NCBI GenBank assembly: GCA_028351415.1
Contig: JAOMJV010000011.1
Span: forward strand, 1 to 37,846
Origin: Candidatus Nitrosopumilus sp.
GTDB taxonomy: Archaea; Thermoproteota; Nitrososphaeria; Nitrososphaerales; Nitrosopumilaceae
Length of the DNA: 37,846 nt
Direction of reading: 5' to 3'
Shown piece after piece: positions 1-7,955 of this stretch. The position numbers and the translations under genes were made by a program. The stretch's first letter is position 1. Each line of letters starts with the position of its first letter. The notes beneath the pieces were generated by a model, which saw only the letters and a program-made list of their open reading frames with translations, was not told the origin of the DNA and did no database searches.

Positions 1-672
1 ATTCATCATTCCAACTCTAATCATAAAGTCTTCTGGAATTTCTGAAACTGTATTTACTAATGTTGGTAAGTCCGTTCCAATATCCAAACCATAACATCCG
101 TTATCTGTTGATGTTAGCCATACTTCTTTACACCCTTCTTTGATTTCTGTTTGAACTTGTCTTACAATATCTCCTAATCTGTAACTTGTGAGATCTCCTT
201 TGGCCAATTTAGTCTGACAAAATGTACATTCGCTCATACACCCACTTGCAATTTCTACAATCCCTACTGCTGAATTTAGTCGAACTTTTGGCAGTCCTAC
301 TTTTGATAAATCTGAATCTTCTAAAGCAATTTGTTTTTTACCCATTAATGTTGAGTTAATCACATCAAGTGTTTTGCCAAGTGAATTTGGTCCAAGTAAA
401 CTTGCATTTTCTATAAATTTTTCAACAGTACTTTGCTCTGCTTTTGGTAAACACCCTGCTACGATTAACGGTTTTGTTTTTAATGATTTTATTCTGTGCA
501 TCATTTTGTTTGCAGTAGTATCTTTAACTGAACATGTTACGATAAGATTAAGATCTGATTCTGATGAATCAGTTGCTAACGTATGTCCGCCATTTACAAT
601 TAATCCTGAAATCATCTCTGAATCTGCAAAACTAGCAGAACATCCGTATGCTTCTACAAAAATTTTTGCCAT
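1..672 (-). CDS. tRNA N6-threonylcarbamoyladenosine methylthiotransferase (CDKAL1/MtaB type), 3' part missing
   Basis: A reading frame of 224 codons starts at the ATG at 672 and runs off the left window edge, so only the N-terminal half is visible. The N-terminal domain has the three cysteines of methylthiotransferases (C11 in YGCSAS, C47 in VTCSV, C74 in AGCLPK). A radical-SAM motif CxxxCxxC follows at C145, C149 and C152 (GCMSECTFCQ). The family inserts a methylthio group at C2 of t6A37 in tRNA using two [4Fe-4S] clusters. The GCMSECTFCQ context matches the archaeal/eukaryotic e-MtaB branch rather than MiaB. It starts 3 bases after the stop of the upstream lyase gene, so the two are probably co-transcribed. 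The C-terminal TRAM domain cannot be checked. Confidence 0.88.
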   Translation of the reverse strand, partial: MAKIFVEAYGCSASFADSEMISGLIVNGGHTLATDSSESDLNLIVTCSVKDTTANKMMHRIKSLKTKPLIVAGCLPKAEQSTVEKFIENASLLGPNSLGKTLDVINSTLMGKKQIALEDSDLSKVGLPKVRLNSAVGIVEIASGCMSECTFCQTKLAKGDLTSYRLGDIVRQVQTEIKEGCKEVWLTSTDNGCYGLDIGTDLPTLVNTVSEIPEDFMIRVGMMN

Positions 673-675
673 GAT

Positions 676-2037
676 TTATTTGAATAAAGAATCGATTTCT
701 TTGTTACTCATTATTTTTTTTGAAACTACTAAATCTCTAATTGTTTTTCCCGTTTTTAGTGACTCTTTGAAAAGTTCTGCTGACTTCAAATATCCTATTT
801 TTGGAGTTAGCAGTGTTACTATAACTGGACTATTTTCAATATTTTCTTGTAGTTTTTGTTTATTTGCTGTAAGTCCGTCAATTAGATTTGCAGAAAATAT
901 TGGTAAGAAATTTTTTAGCATATCTGTTGACTCTAATACGCACTTTAGCATTCCTGGTAACATTACATTGAGCTCAAACTGTCCTCCTTGCGCTGCATAT
1001 GAAACCGCTGTATCGTTTCCAATAATGTTGAAACAAATCATATTCATGCATTCAGCTAATGATGGATTTACTTTTCCTGGCATGATTGATGAACCTGCAT
1101 GAACTGCTGGAATTCCTATTTCTGCTAACCCTGCAATTGGACCTGATGCCATTAGTCTGACATCATTGGCAATTTTTCCAATTTCTAATGCCAAGTTTTT
1201 CAATGCACTTGATGCATTTGCAACTGGGAATTTACTTTGTAAACTAAATTGCATATCTGGTTCTGGTTTTAATGTTAATTTGGAAATTTTTCCAAGTTCT
1301 GTTATTGCAATTTTTCTATACCCTTTTGGTGTGTTTGCCCCATTGCCTACTGCAGTGCCTCCAAGTGCTACATTTTGTAATTCTTTTTGTGCTAAAATGA
1401 TGCTATTTTTGGCTTTTGTAATTGATGTGGCATAAGCTGCAAATTCACTACCTAGTGTAATTGGCAATGCGTCCATCAAATGTGTTCTTCCAATTTTTTT
1501 AAATGATGAAAATTCTTTTGCTTTTCTGGATAATGATTTAATTAAAATTTCAATTGCAGGAATAGTTTCTTTAAGATTCATCAAAATTGCAACATGCATT
1601 GCAGTTGGATATGTATCGTTACTTGATTGTGACATGTTTACATGATCATTTGGATGTAGGAATTCGTGCTGTCCTTTTTTCTTGTGTAGGACTTCTAATG
1701 CTACATTTGATACCACTTCATTAGTATTCATGTTAAATGCAGTTCCTGCACCTGAATTTATCATGTCTACGACAAATTGATCAATAAATTTTCCTGCCAA
1801 TATTTTATCGCATGCTGAAACTATTGCTTTTCCACGTTTTACGTCGATAGCTTTTGTTTTCATGTTGGCTACTGCTGCAGATCTTTTTATCATAACAAAT
1901 GCATTAATCAAATTCCTGTGGGATTTATTTCCTGTAACGTGATATTGCTTAATGGCCCTTCCTGTAAATGCTCCATAATATGCGTCTGCTGGAATTTTGA
2001 CCTTTCCTAGAGAATCCTGATCTAATCTAAATTCCAT
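676..2037 (-). CDS. Class II fumarase / aspartase superfamily lyase, probably fumarate hydratase
   Basis: This 453-residue protein is full length for the family. It has the superfamily signature GSSIMPGKVNP at about 315-325, the mobile loop with the catalytic serine. It also has the substrate-site motif SQSSNDTYPTAMH near 136-148 and GRTHLMDALPITLG near 183-196, with a His in the GRTH position. The GKVNP form and SSND favour fumarase, which hydrates fumarate to malate. The stretch NMNTNEV and the HPNDHVN segment are also close to aspartases, so aspartate ammonia-lyase is the main alternative. Fumarase is a required step of the thaumarchaeal hydroxypropionate/hydroxybutyrate carbon cycle, which supports that reading. 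It lies upstream of the methylthiotransferase gene with a 3-base gap. Confidence 0.82.
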   Translation of the reverse strand: MEFRLDQDSLGKVKIPADAYYGAFTGRAIKQYHVTGNKSHRNLINAFVMIKRSAAVANMKTKAIDVKRGKAIVSACDKILAGKFIDQFVVDMINSGAGTAFNMNTNEVVSNVALEVLHKKKGQHEFLHPNDHVNMSQSSNDTYPTAMHVAILMNLKETIPAIEILIKSLSRKAKEFSSFKKIGRTHLMDALPITLGSEFAAYATSITKAKNSIILAQKELQNVALGGTAVGNGANTPKGYRKIAITELGKISKLTLKPEPDMQFSLQSKFPVANASSALKNLALEIGKIANDVRLMASGPIAGLAEIGIPAVHAGSSIMPGKVNPSLAECMNMICFNIIGNDTAVSYAAQGGQFELNVMLPGMLKCVLESTDMLKNFLPIFSANLIDGLTANKQKLQENIENSPVIVTLLTPKIGYLKSAELFKESLKTGKTIRDLVVSKKIMSNKEIDSLFK

Positions 2038-2123
2038 GTTGACTATATCATTTCACTTCTATTATTCATTCCTTTTCCACATACATGTTCTATAGATCTA
2101 GAATGAATTCCATGACATAATAT

Positions 2124-2147
2124 CGATCTTAACTCTAGATTAGATCG
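2124..2147. promoter_or_regulatory. Imperfect palindrome upstream of nirK, possible operator
   Basis: The 24-base stretch begins CGATCT and ends AGATCG, with a partly symmetric AT-rich core. It sits about 30 bases upstream of the nirK TATA-like box. A second perfect 8-base palindrome, TAGATCTA, is at 2093-2100. Position and symmetry suggest a regulator site, but no regulator is identified. Confidence 0.3.
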
Positions 2148-2175
2148 TTAGCACCATGAAAATACTGGCTTGATA

Positions 2176-2183
2176 TTTATATT
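2176..2183 (+). promoter_or_regulatory. TATA-like box of nirK
   Basis: TTTATATT is centred about 23 bases before the nirK ATG. This is the spacing expected for an archaeal TATA box serving a nearly leaderless transcript. No strong Shine-Dalgarno sequence is visible between it and the start. Confidence 0.55.
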
Positions 2184-2202
2184 ACATTTCTAAACTTGTA
2201 CC

Positions 2203-3615
2203 ATGAATAAGCAAACTAGTATGCTCTTTACTATTGCAGCAGTAGCTGTAATGGGAGCAACCTTATTCGGAAGCACATACACACAAACCCAAATTAGTGG
2301 ACAAGGACTTGACGTCAGCAAATTAGATGCCAACGTACTTGAACAAATCCACCAAATGGGCGGTTTACAACTCGTAATGCCTCAGGCATTCGCAGAAACT
2401 GATTGTGGTGCACTTGCAGATACTGGACGCACTGTCGTTGAGTTTAATCTAACTGGTGAAAGTGTCGAACTTCCAATTATGGGAGGAAAAACCTACAACG
2501 CAATGACCTTTAATGGACAAGTCCCAGGACCAACATTAAGAGTTACACAAGGTGATGTAGTTCACATGACATTAGAAATTCCAGCAGATGAAGTTACTGG
2601 TCACGGTAACGATATGCACGCATCACAAATGTCAGCAACTTACTTTGATTCTGTTAACCCAGGAGAGACAAGTGAATATTGCTACATTGCTGAATCAGCT
2701 GGTGTTTTCAAATACCATTGTTCTGGTGTTCACTTAGCAGGTATGGATCAACACGTTCTTTCCGGCATGTACGGAATTGCAATCGTTGACCCAGCTAACG
2801 GATACAAGAAATTAATGGTAGAGAAAACTAGCGGCAGCGGTGAATTAGACAGAGTTTTCTATGATGCAGATGCACTAGAGTTCACACTCCAATACAATCA
2901 ATTGTACCTTACCGCAGACGGTAATTATGACGCAACAGCAATGTTTGGTCATCAAAACACCGCAACTGTAGTTAACGGAATGCAATTTGGTTATGTACCA
3001 AACATGGCACACAACTTACTTGTAAATGGTGATACCAACAAAAATATTTTTGTTGCACAACCATGGAATGGACTTGAGCACGAGCAATACCAATCACAAC
3101 TCTTGTTTGTTGAAAATGATCAACACGTGAGACTCTTTATTGAAAACCAAGGTAACGAACCAGTTTTCTTCCACATTGTTGGAGAAATCTTGGATAGAGT
3201 TGTCCAAGGCAATAGAGTACAATCCGCAGCAACTGAAACATGGTTACTCGGTGGCTCACAAAACATGATTGTTGATTTAGTCTTTGATGAACCAGGTGTA
3301 TACGCAGCAGTAAACCATGATTATGCAGCAATTTACACTGGCGCAGCAACAATCTTTGTTGCAGGTGATCCATTCGGCTTGAACCCAGTTCTAGTCGGAG
3401 CTGAGATTATCCCAGCACCAGTCGCATCTTATGCATATGTTTTAGGCAATCCAAGTGATGCCGTTCCTCCAACTGGAGTCAACAGTATTGCCCACCCTGC
3501 AGTAAACATTCACGGTTTATACACTGATGAAGTAGCTTCTGAAATGAAAGACAATGGTGTAATTCCACTCTGGGAAGTAATTCCTGTAGTAGCTGGAATC
3601 CTCACTGGTCAATAA
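2203..3615 (+). CDS. nirK: Copper nitrite reductase-type multicopper oxidase
   Basis: This 470-residue exported protein is a two-domain cupredoxin of the NirK type. A hydrophobic N-terminal segment (about 8-24) is followed by a possible processing site after AFA near 64. The first domain shows the NirK pattern HGNDMH: H134 as type 1 ligand, D137 as the catalytic Asp, H139 as type 2 ligand. YHC follows at 171-173 (H172 type 2, C173 type 1), then H184 and M189 complete the type 1 site. H324 in PVFFHIVGE fits the third type 2 ligand, from the second domain. NirK is very common in marine ammonia oxidisers; proposed roles are nitrite reduction to NO or NO handling during ammonia oxidation. It has its own promoter and a T-rich 3' end. 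Confidence 0.88.
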   Translation: MNKQTSMLFTIAAVAVMGATLFGSTYTQTQISGQGLDVSKLDANVLEQIHQMGGLQLVMPQAFAETDCGALADTGRTVVEFNLTGESVELPIMGGKTYNAMTFNGQVPGPTLRVTQGDVVHMTLEIPADEVTGHGNDMHASQMSATYFDSVNPGETSEYCYIAESAGVFKYHCSGVHLAGMDQHVLSGMYGIAIVDPANGYKKLMVEKTSGSGELDRVFYDADALEFTLQYNQLYLTADGNYDATAMFGHQNTATVVNGMQFGYVPNMAHNLLVNGDTNKNIFVAQPWNGLEHEQYQSQLLFVENDQHVRLFIENQGNEPVFFHIVGEILDRVVQGNRVQSAATETWLLGGSQNMIVDLVFDEPGVYAAVNHDYAAIYTGAATIFVAGDPFGLNPVLVGAEIIPAPVASYAYVLGNPSDAVPPTGVNSIAHPAVNIHGLYTDEVASEMKDNGVIPLWEVIPVVAGILTGQ

Positions 3616-3620
3616 ACTAT

Positions 3621-3650
3621 AATATTTTTTTATTTTTTTAATTTTTTAAT
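3621..3650 (+). terminator. T-rich terminator after nirK
   Basis: Three successive T-runs of 6-7 bases directly follow the nirK stop. This is typical of oligo-T archaeal termination without a required hairpin. It separates nirK from serA. Confidence 0.5.
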
Positions 3651-3682
3651 GAATTATATGCCGCATTTTATTTTACTGTGTT

Positions 3683-4615
3683 ATGAGTTTTCAAGATTCA
3701 GTATTGATTTGTGATGAAGTAGATGCTGTATTAAATAAAATCTTGATAGATAATGGTCTAAAGGTTTCTTATGAGCCTGAAATTACACCTGAACAAATTT
3801 TAGAAAAAATTTCTAATTTTAATATCGTTATTGTAAGAAGCAGAACTACCATCACAAAAGAAATGATTGACAAAGCTGATAATTGTAAAATAATTGCACG
3901 TGTTGGTGTTGGACTTGACAATGTTGATCAAGTATCTGCTAAGGAAAAAAATATTCGTGTAATTAACGCTGTAGAGGGTGCAATGAATGCTGTTGCAGAA
4001 TTAGTTTTAGGTTTGATGCTTTCTCTTGCAAGACAAACAGCTAGAGGCGATCGAGCAATTCGTGATGGTAAATGGCTCAAAAAAGAACTAAAGGGAACTG
4101 AACTTCGTGGAAAATATTTGGGAATTATTGGTTTAGGTAACATTGGAAAAAGATTGGCACGACTTGCACGTGCACTTAACATGAATATTATTGGATATGA
4201 TGTGATGCCAATTGATGAAGAATTTGCAAAAGAAGTTGGTTTAATGAAAGCTGACTTGAATACTCTTTTACAAAGTTCTGATTACATTTCAATTCACGTT
4301 CCACTTTTAGATTCTACTTACCATCTTTTGGATGCACAAAAAATGTCTACAATGAAAAAAACAGCAAAGATCATCAATACATCTAGAGGCGGTGTCGTTG
4401 ATGAGGGTGCATTGTATGAAGCAATTAAAAATGGAACTTTGGGTGGTGCAGCTTTGGATGTGTTTGAAAAAGAACCTGCCACTGGAAACAAGTTAGCAGA
4501 ACTTGATAATGTTATTTTAACTCCTCATATTGGTGCTCAAACAAAAGAGGCCCAATCTTTAGCTGCAAACGTGATTGGTGAAAAGATTATTCAAATTCTT
4601 CGTGGTGTAGTTTAG
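3683..4615 (+). CDS. serA: D-3-phosphoglycerate dehydrogenase, short form
   Basis: This 310-residue NAD-dependent 2-hydroxyacid dehydrogenase would oxidise 3-phosphoglycerate, the first step of serine synthesis. It has the dinucleotide-binding motif GIIGLGNIGKRLARLA near 149-164, the signature NTSRGGVVDE near 232-241, and the catalytic His in TPHIGAQTKEAQ near the C-terminus. An Arg-containing substrate segment VVRSRTTI lies near 50. It lacks the C-terminal ACT/ASB regulatory domains of long SerA proteins, so feedback by serine through ACT is unlikely. Other hydroxyacid dehydrogenases (glyoxylate or hydroxypyruvate reductase) share these motifs, but SerA is the best fit. Confidence 0.82.
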   Translation: MSFQDSVLICDEVDAVLNKILIDNGLKVSYEPEITPEQILEKISNFNIVIVRSRTTITKEMIDKADNCKIIARVGVGLDNVDQVSAKEKNIRVINAVEGAMNAVAELVLGLMLSLARQTARGDRAIRDGKWLKKELKGTELRGKYLGIIGLGNIGKRLARLARALNMNIIGYDVMPIDEEFAKEVGLMKADLNTLLQSSDYISIHVPLLDSTYHLLDAQKMSTMKKTAKIINTSRGGVVDEGALYEAIKNGTLGGAALDVFEKEPATGNKLAELDNVILTPHIGAQTKEAQSLAANVIGEKIIQILRGVV

Positions 4616-4744
4616 ATTTTTTAGTGATTCTTTCAGCCTAAATTTTAAAAATATATAAAAAAATTGACCTATGCGTGATTAATTATCGTCTCTTTGTTTT
4701 TAAGACCTTTTTTACGATTGAAATTTGTGTTGGAGAATAAAAAT

Positions 4745-5533
4745 ATGAATAATTTGAAATCTGAACTTATTGCATATTCTCCTAATGTAAATTCATTAAT
4801 GAAAATATCCCTTGTATTGATCTTCTTTACTATACTTTCTACGGCATTTGTTTATGCTGATGACTCTTCTTTTGATGTTCCATATACTACAACTGGTATG
4901 ACTATTACTGAAATTGAATCTGATACTGAATCCATGTCTTTGATATTTTCTGTTGATGTCCATGACTTGAATGGCACATTAAATGTTGTATTGGACCGCT
5001 CTTTCTTTGACTCTGTTTACAATAAAATTTACACTGATTTTATTATTTTAGCTGATGGGGATTATGCTTTGTTTGAAGAAACTGAGATAAATTCCAACAC
5101 TCGAACTTTGAGCATTACTGTTCCTTCTGGAACTGAAGATATAGAAATTATTGGTTCTATTCTTGATGCTTCTCTTCCAATAATTTTAGTTGATTCTGAT
5201 GAAAATAAATCACCATCTCATGTGATAGACAAAGCAGCAGCAGACAAAGCAGCAGCAGACAAAGCAGCAGCAGACAAAGCAGCACAAACACAATGTGGTC
5301 CTGGAACTATTTTGGAAGGCAATGCGTGTGTTCTTGATGATAGATGTGGTCCTGGAACTATTTTGGAAGGCAATGCGTGTGTTCTTGATTCAACTCTCGC
5401 AAAATCTTCAGCACCAATGGGATATACTAAAGAATTAATCATGAGTGTTACAATTACTTTAGGAATTGCAGGAATTGTTGGTATTATTCTTGCACTAGTT
5501 GCAAGAGCCAATAAAAATAAAAATAAAAACTAG
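4745..5533 (+). CDS. Secreted, C-terminally anchored protein with DKAAA and CGPGTILEGNACVLD repeats
   Basis: The family is not recognised. I place the start at the ATG at 4745; an upstream TTG at 4694 is in frame but lies too close to a TATA-like stretch (about 4648-4658) to be likely. An N-terminal hydrophobic segment ending in AYAD-like VYAD indicates export. A beta-rich domain of about 120 residues follows. Then come three Ala-rich DKAAA units, two exact copies of a 15-residue motif CGPGTILEGNACVLD, and a C-terminal membrane helix ending in a Lys/Asn-rich tail. This suggests a cell-surface protein held by its C-terminal helix, with disulfide-forming mini-motifs near the membrane. It converges on and overlaps the next gene by 4 bases. 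Confidence 0.7.
   Translation: MNNLKSELIAYSPNVNSLMKISLVLIFFTILSTAFVYADDSSFDVPYTTTGMTITEIESDTESMSLIFSVDVHDLNGTLNVVLDRSFFDSVYNKIYTDFIILADGDYALFEETEINSNTRTLSITVPSGTEDIEIIGSILDASLPIILVDSDENKSPSHVIDKAAADKAAADKAAADKAAQTQCGPGTILEGNACVLDDRCGPGTILEGNACVLDSTLAKSSAPMGYTKELIMSVTITLGIAGIVGIILALVARANKNKNKN
5233..5277 (+). repeat. Three tandem 15-bp units encoding DKAAA
   Basis: The unit gacaaagcagcagca is repeated in tandem inside the secreted protein gene, giving a short Ala/Lys/Asp linker. It is likely a slippage-prone microsatellite in a spacer. Confidence 0.7.
5294..5389 (+). repeat. Two identical 45-bp repeats (5294-5338 and 5345-5389)
   Basis: The two copies are base-for-base identical with a 51-base period. 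Each encodes the 15-residue Cys motif CGPGTILEGNACVLD. The 6-base spacer encodes Asp-Arg. Lack of any silent difference indicates a recent duplication. Confidence 0.85.
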
Positions 5534-6045
5534 TTACAGGATAATTCTTTATTTTTCATAATTTGATCCAATTCAAATCCTGACATTTGTATTGTATTTG
5601 AATATGGGATTATACCCATTATTGGAGTTTGAATCGTTACTAATACTATGAATTTGTTAGGATCTACTCTAATTGCACCTCCATCAAACTCATAATCTAA
5701 TGTCATGAACATATGTTGAGTTGCTTGAAATTCTTCAGTTGAAAAATTACCCTTTTCCACAATCGATGATTTTGGAGCAATATTTAATGAATTAGTTTCA
5801 AATTCTCCTATGTTTTTTTCATCATAAAATGATATTATTTTAAATTCTTGAAAACTTGTGGGAAATGGCATTGGATTACAAAATTCCACTTCTCCATTAT
5901 TTGACATTTCAAAAAATGAAAATTCTTCTACACTACTCCAATTATACTCCAATTGATTAGCTCCGATAATATTTAATCCTGAATATGCGAATGGGATGAT
6001 GATTGCAATTATTGCAATCAATGTAATTGCTGAATATCTATTCAT
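5530..6045 (-). CDS. Membrane-anchored extracellular protein of unknown function
   Basis: This 171-residue protein has one N-terminal hydrophobic helix (about 6-28) followed by a soluble, probably beta-rich domain with two cysteines (in EFCNP and the C-terminal LSCN). I do not recognise a family. Its ATG overlaps the stop of the upstream secreted protein gene (ATGA at 6042-6045), so the two are co-translated. Its 3' end overlaps the convergent repeat-protein gene by 4 bases. The arrangement suggests surface proteins that act together, but no role can be assigned. Confidence 0.65.
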   Translation of the reverse strand: MNRYSAITLIAIIAIIIPFAYSGLNIIGANQLEYNWSSVEEFSFFEMSNNGEVEFCNPMPFPTSFQEFKIISFYDEKNIGEFETNSLNIAPKSSIVEKGNFSTEEFQATQHMFMTLDYEFDGGAIRVDPNKFIVLVTIQTPIMGIIPYSNTIQMSGFELDQIMKNKELSCN

Positions 6046-6707
6046 ATTTCATTCTCTTTTTCTATTGGAAATGAGATGATTTTTTCATCTATTAAATATT
6101 GTAAATTTTGAACAAACATTTTGTCTGATATTATTCCCATCACCCATCCTTTTGCAATACTCTTAACCCATTCTGGAATATTTAATTTATCTATATTTTT
6201 TTCTGTAAATTCAAATGGTATGACGATTAGTTTTTTATCTACAATATTTTGAAATCCACTAATTAACATTCCATCTGTGAATTCTCCATTTATCCATTTT
6301 ACTACAACTGGTTGCATTGCTTCAGAAATACACATGTTGTCTGAATCTATTAAATTAAATTCTGCGGAAGTCTCTATTCCTAAATACTGAACATCAATGA
6401 AATATTGCCCTAATGGAAAAATATCTTTTTCAAATGCATGTAAAGATGGAATAGGATTTGATAATTTTTCTATTGGAATTGGTATGGCACTACTTGACCC
6501 ACCTGCACCATCTCTGATGTGAATAATTGCGGGATCTCCTGTTATTTCTGAAACTTCAATTGAATAAACTAATTTTTCACAATAGGTGTATGTTGTTTTT
6601 TCCATTATGATTGCAACTGATGGTTCTGCATATGCTGATGTTAAAACACCTGTAGTTCCCATTAACACCATGAAAAATATGAGTTTTTTTGAAATCATTA
6701 ATTCCAC
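6042..6707 (-). CDS. Exported protein with a C-terminal IPEWVKSIAKGW-type domain
   Basis: This 221-residue protein has a signal peptide (hydrophobic core near 8-25, AYAE at its end). A beta-sandwich-like domain follows, with two cysteines (TYCEK, NMCIS). The last 45 residues (IPEWVKSIAKGW...FVQNLQYLIDEKII) match a short helical module seen repeatedly in thaumarchaeal secreted proteins, where the usual form is IPxWIKNNAGWWA with SFVQGIQYLI. Here the module is diverged. It is translationally coupled to the downstream gene. The specific function is unknown. Confidence 0.68.
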   Translation of the reverse strand: MELMISKKLIFFMVLMGTTGVLTSAYAEPSVAIIMEKTTYTYCEKLVYSIEVSEITGDPAIIHIRDGAGGSSSAIPIPIEKLSNPIPSLHAFEKDIFPLGQYFIDVQYLGIETSAEFNLIDSDNMCISEAMQPVVVKWINGEFTDGMLISGFQNIVDKKLIVIPFEFTEKNIDKLNIPEWVKSIAKGWVMGIISDKMFVQNLQYLIDEKIISFPIEKENEI

Positions 6708-6779
6708 ATTTTACTTGATCAATAAAAATCTGAAATTTTTACTAAGGAATCTTTTTTAATCACTTTATTTCATTCAGAT

Positions 6780-6845
6780 TATCGCGTTCTCTGTGGAAAC
6801 AGATCTTTGAGTTGATGACTATGTTCATCACTCAAAGATGTTTTG
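6780..6845 (+). ncRNA. Candidate small structured RNA with two consecutive hairpins
   Basis: Hairpin 1 is 6790-6803: a 5-bp stem TCTGT/ACAGA closed by a GGAA (GNRA-type) tetraloop. Hairpin 2 is 6803-6839: 9 bp (ATCTTTGAG/CTCAAAGAT), one bulged T, 6 bp (TGATGA/TCATCA) and a 6-base loop; it shares one base with hairpin 1. A TATA-like TTTTTTAAT at 6752-6760 would place the transcript start near 6780, and a T-rich stretch follows hairpin 2. The downstream L15e gene has its own TATA-like box at 6924-6930, so this is unlikely to be its leader. It has no D box, so it is not a plain C/D sRNA. Confidence 0.42.
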
Positions 6846-6850
6846 ATTAA

Positions 6851-6884
6851 TTAGAATATTGATTGTTTTTTGTGTATATTCTAA
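6851..6884. repeat. Inverted repeat TTAGAATAT/ATATTCTAA upstream of L15e
   Basis: Two perfect 9-base arms (6851-6859 and 6876-6884) are separated by 16 T-rich bases. It lies between the candidate small RNA and the L15e promoter. It could be a terminator stem or a protein-binding site. Confidence 0.4.
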
Positions 6885-6923
6885 AGTTTACTGCTAGATT
6901 GTGAATAAAGACTCTGAAATCAG

Positions 6924-6930
6924 TTATTAA
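6924..6930 (+). promoter_or_regulatory. TATA-like box of the L15e gene
   Basis: TTATTAA is centred about 25 bases before the ATG at 6952, predicting a leaderless transcript. Confidence 0.45.
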
Positions 6931-6951
6931 AGGGGATTTTTTATTCTTGAT

Positions 6952-7407
6952 ATGCCTAGTTATCAAGATCAAACATGGATCAGACTCTGGAAAGAAAATG
7001 CACCAGAGTTACGTGAACGTGTAATTAGATGGCGTAAACAAAATGCAATTCTTCGTATTGATAGACCAAGTCGAATAGACAGGGCCAGAAGATTAGGCTA
7101 CAAAGCAAAACAAGGAATTGTTGTTGTTAGAATGAGAGTTGGAACTGGTGGTATGAGAAAACAAAGACCAACTGGTGGTAGAAGACCAAAACATCTTGGT
7201 GTTCTTAGAATTAAAGCTGATGACGATATGAAAACTGTTGCAGAAAGAAGAGTTCTTGAGCGTTATCCTAACATGAAACTTTTAGGTTCTTACTACATCT
7301 ATAAAGATGGAAAACACTATTGGTTTGAAGTTATTTTAGCAGATCCTGATCATCCTAGAATTGCTCAGGATAAAGAATTAAACAAACGAGTACCACGATC
7401 CGCATAG
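6952..7407 (+). CDS. rpl15e: 50S ribosomal protein L15e
   Basis: This is a 151-residue, strongly basic protein. Its N-terminal stretch WIRLWKENAPELRERVIRWRKQ, the core RPSRIDRARRLGYKAKQG, and GGRRPKHLG match the archaeal/eukaryotic L15e family, a large-subunit protein that binds 23S rRNA. Length is normal, allowing for a shorter C-terminus than eukaryotic eL15. The ATG start directly follows a TATA-like box by about 25 bases. The next gene begins one base after the stop. Confidence 0.95.
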   Translation: MPSYQDQTWIRLWKENAPELRERVIRWRKQNAILRIDRPSRIDRARRLGYKAKQGIVVVRMRVGTGGMRKQRPTGGRRPKHLGVLRIKADDDMKTVAERRVLERYPNMKLLGSYYIYKDGKHYWFEVILADPDHPRIAQDKELNKRVPRSA

Positions 7408-7408
7408 A

Positions 7409-7954
7409 TTGAAATTTGTTATTTTTATTTTAGTTGCATTATTTTTTGTAATTATTCCTGTATCTGGACAACCATTATCTGATGCAACTGGAATTATCGA
7501 TAGGCTTGATATTCAAACTTCTGGTTATTCATTTGAAATAAAATTAACTTCTAATTTTGATCTTACTGATTATGCGTTTGATAAGGATCAAAAACAAATT
7601 ACTCTCTATTTTGATAGTGAATTGGAAGATAATTTGGCTGAAATAATTATTCCTAAAGATCTTTTGAGTGGAAATTTTATGTTTTATCTAAATGATCAAG
7701 AATTTTTACCTCGAGTTGAATCTAATCAAAACATAAGTTTTATCACTCTAAGTTTTACTGGTTCTGGAAGTAATGTTGTAAAAATTATTGGTTCTGAATA
7801 TCTTGCTGGCTTAGACCCGATTATCCCTAACGCTGCTTTACCTGTGAACTCTGAATCTATTTTTGATGATTATTTTATTTGGATAGTTTTGGGTTCTGCT
7901 TTGATTGTTATAGTTCCATGTATTGTAATTATAGTTAGAAAAATGAAAAATTAA
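7409..7954 (+). CDS. Exported protein with C-terminal membrane helix, unknown function
   Basis: This 181-residue protein begins with TTG one base after the L15e stop and is probably read from the same transcript. It has a signal peptide (VIFILVALFFVIIPVSG, about 3-20), a beta-rich extracellular part, and a C-terminal helix (about 154-175) followed by RKMKN as a cytoplasmic stop. There is no recognised domain. The architecture resembles small cell-surface proteins elsewhere in the window. Its stop is one base from the convergent redoxin gene. Confidence 0.7.
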   Translation: MKFVIFILVALFFVIIPVSGQPLSDATGIIDRLDIQTSGYSFEIKLTSNFDLTDYAFDKDQKQITLYFDSELEDNLAEIIIPKDLLSGNFMFYLNDQEFLPRVESNQNISFITLSFTGSGSNVVKIIGSEYLAGLDPIIPNAALPVNSESIFDDYFIWIVLGSALIVIVPCIVIIVRKMKN

Positions 7955-7955
7955 T

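Noticed and set aside
374-1102. 242-codon plus-strand frame
   Set aside because: It is antisense to the methylthiotransferase and lyase genes, which have clear family motifs. Its own translation shows no domain.
6803-6839. C/D box sRNA at the hairpin upstream of L15e
   Set aside because: TGATGA is present on both strands because it forms the stem, but no D box (CTGA) lies at proper distance on the plus strand, and the minus-strand box order is poor.
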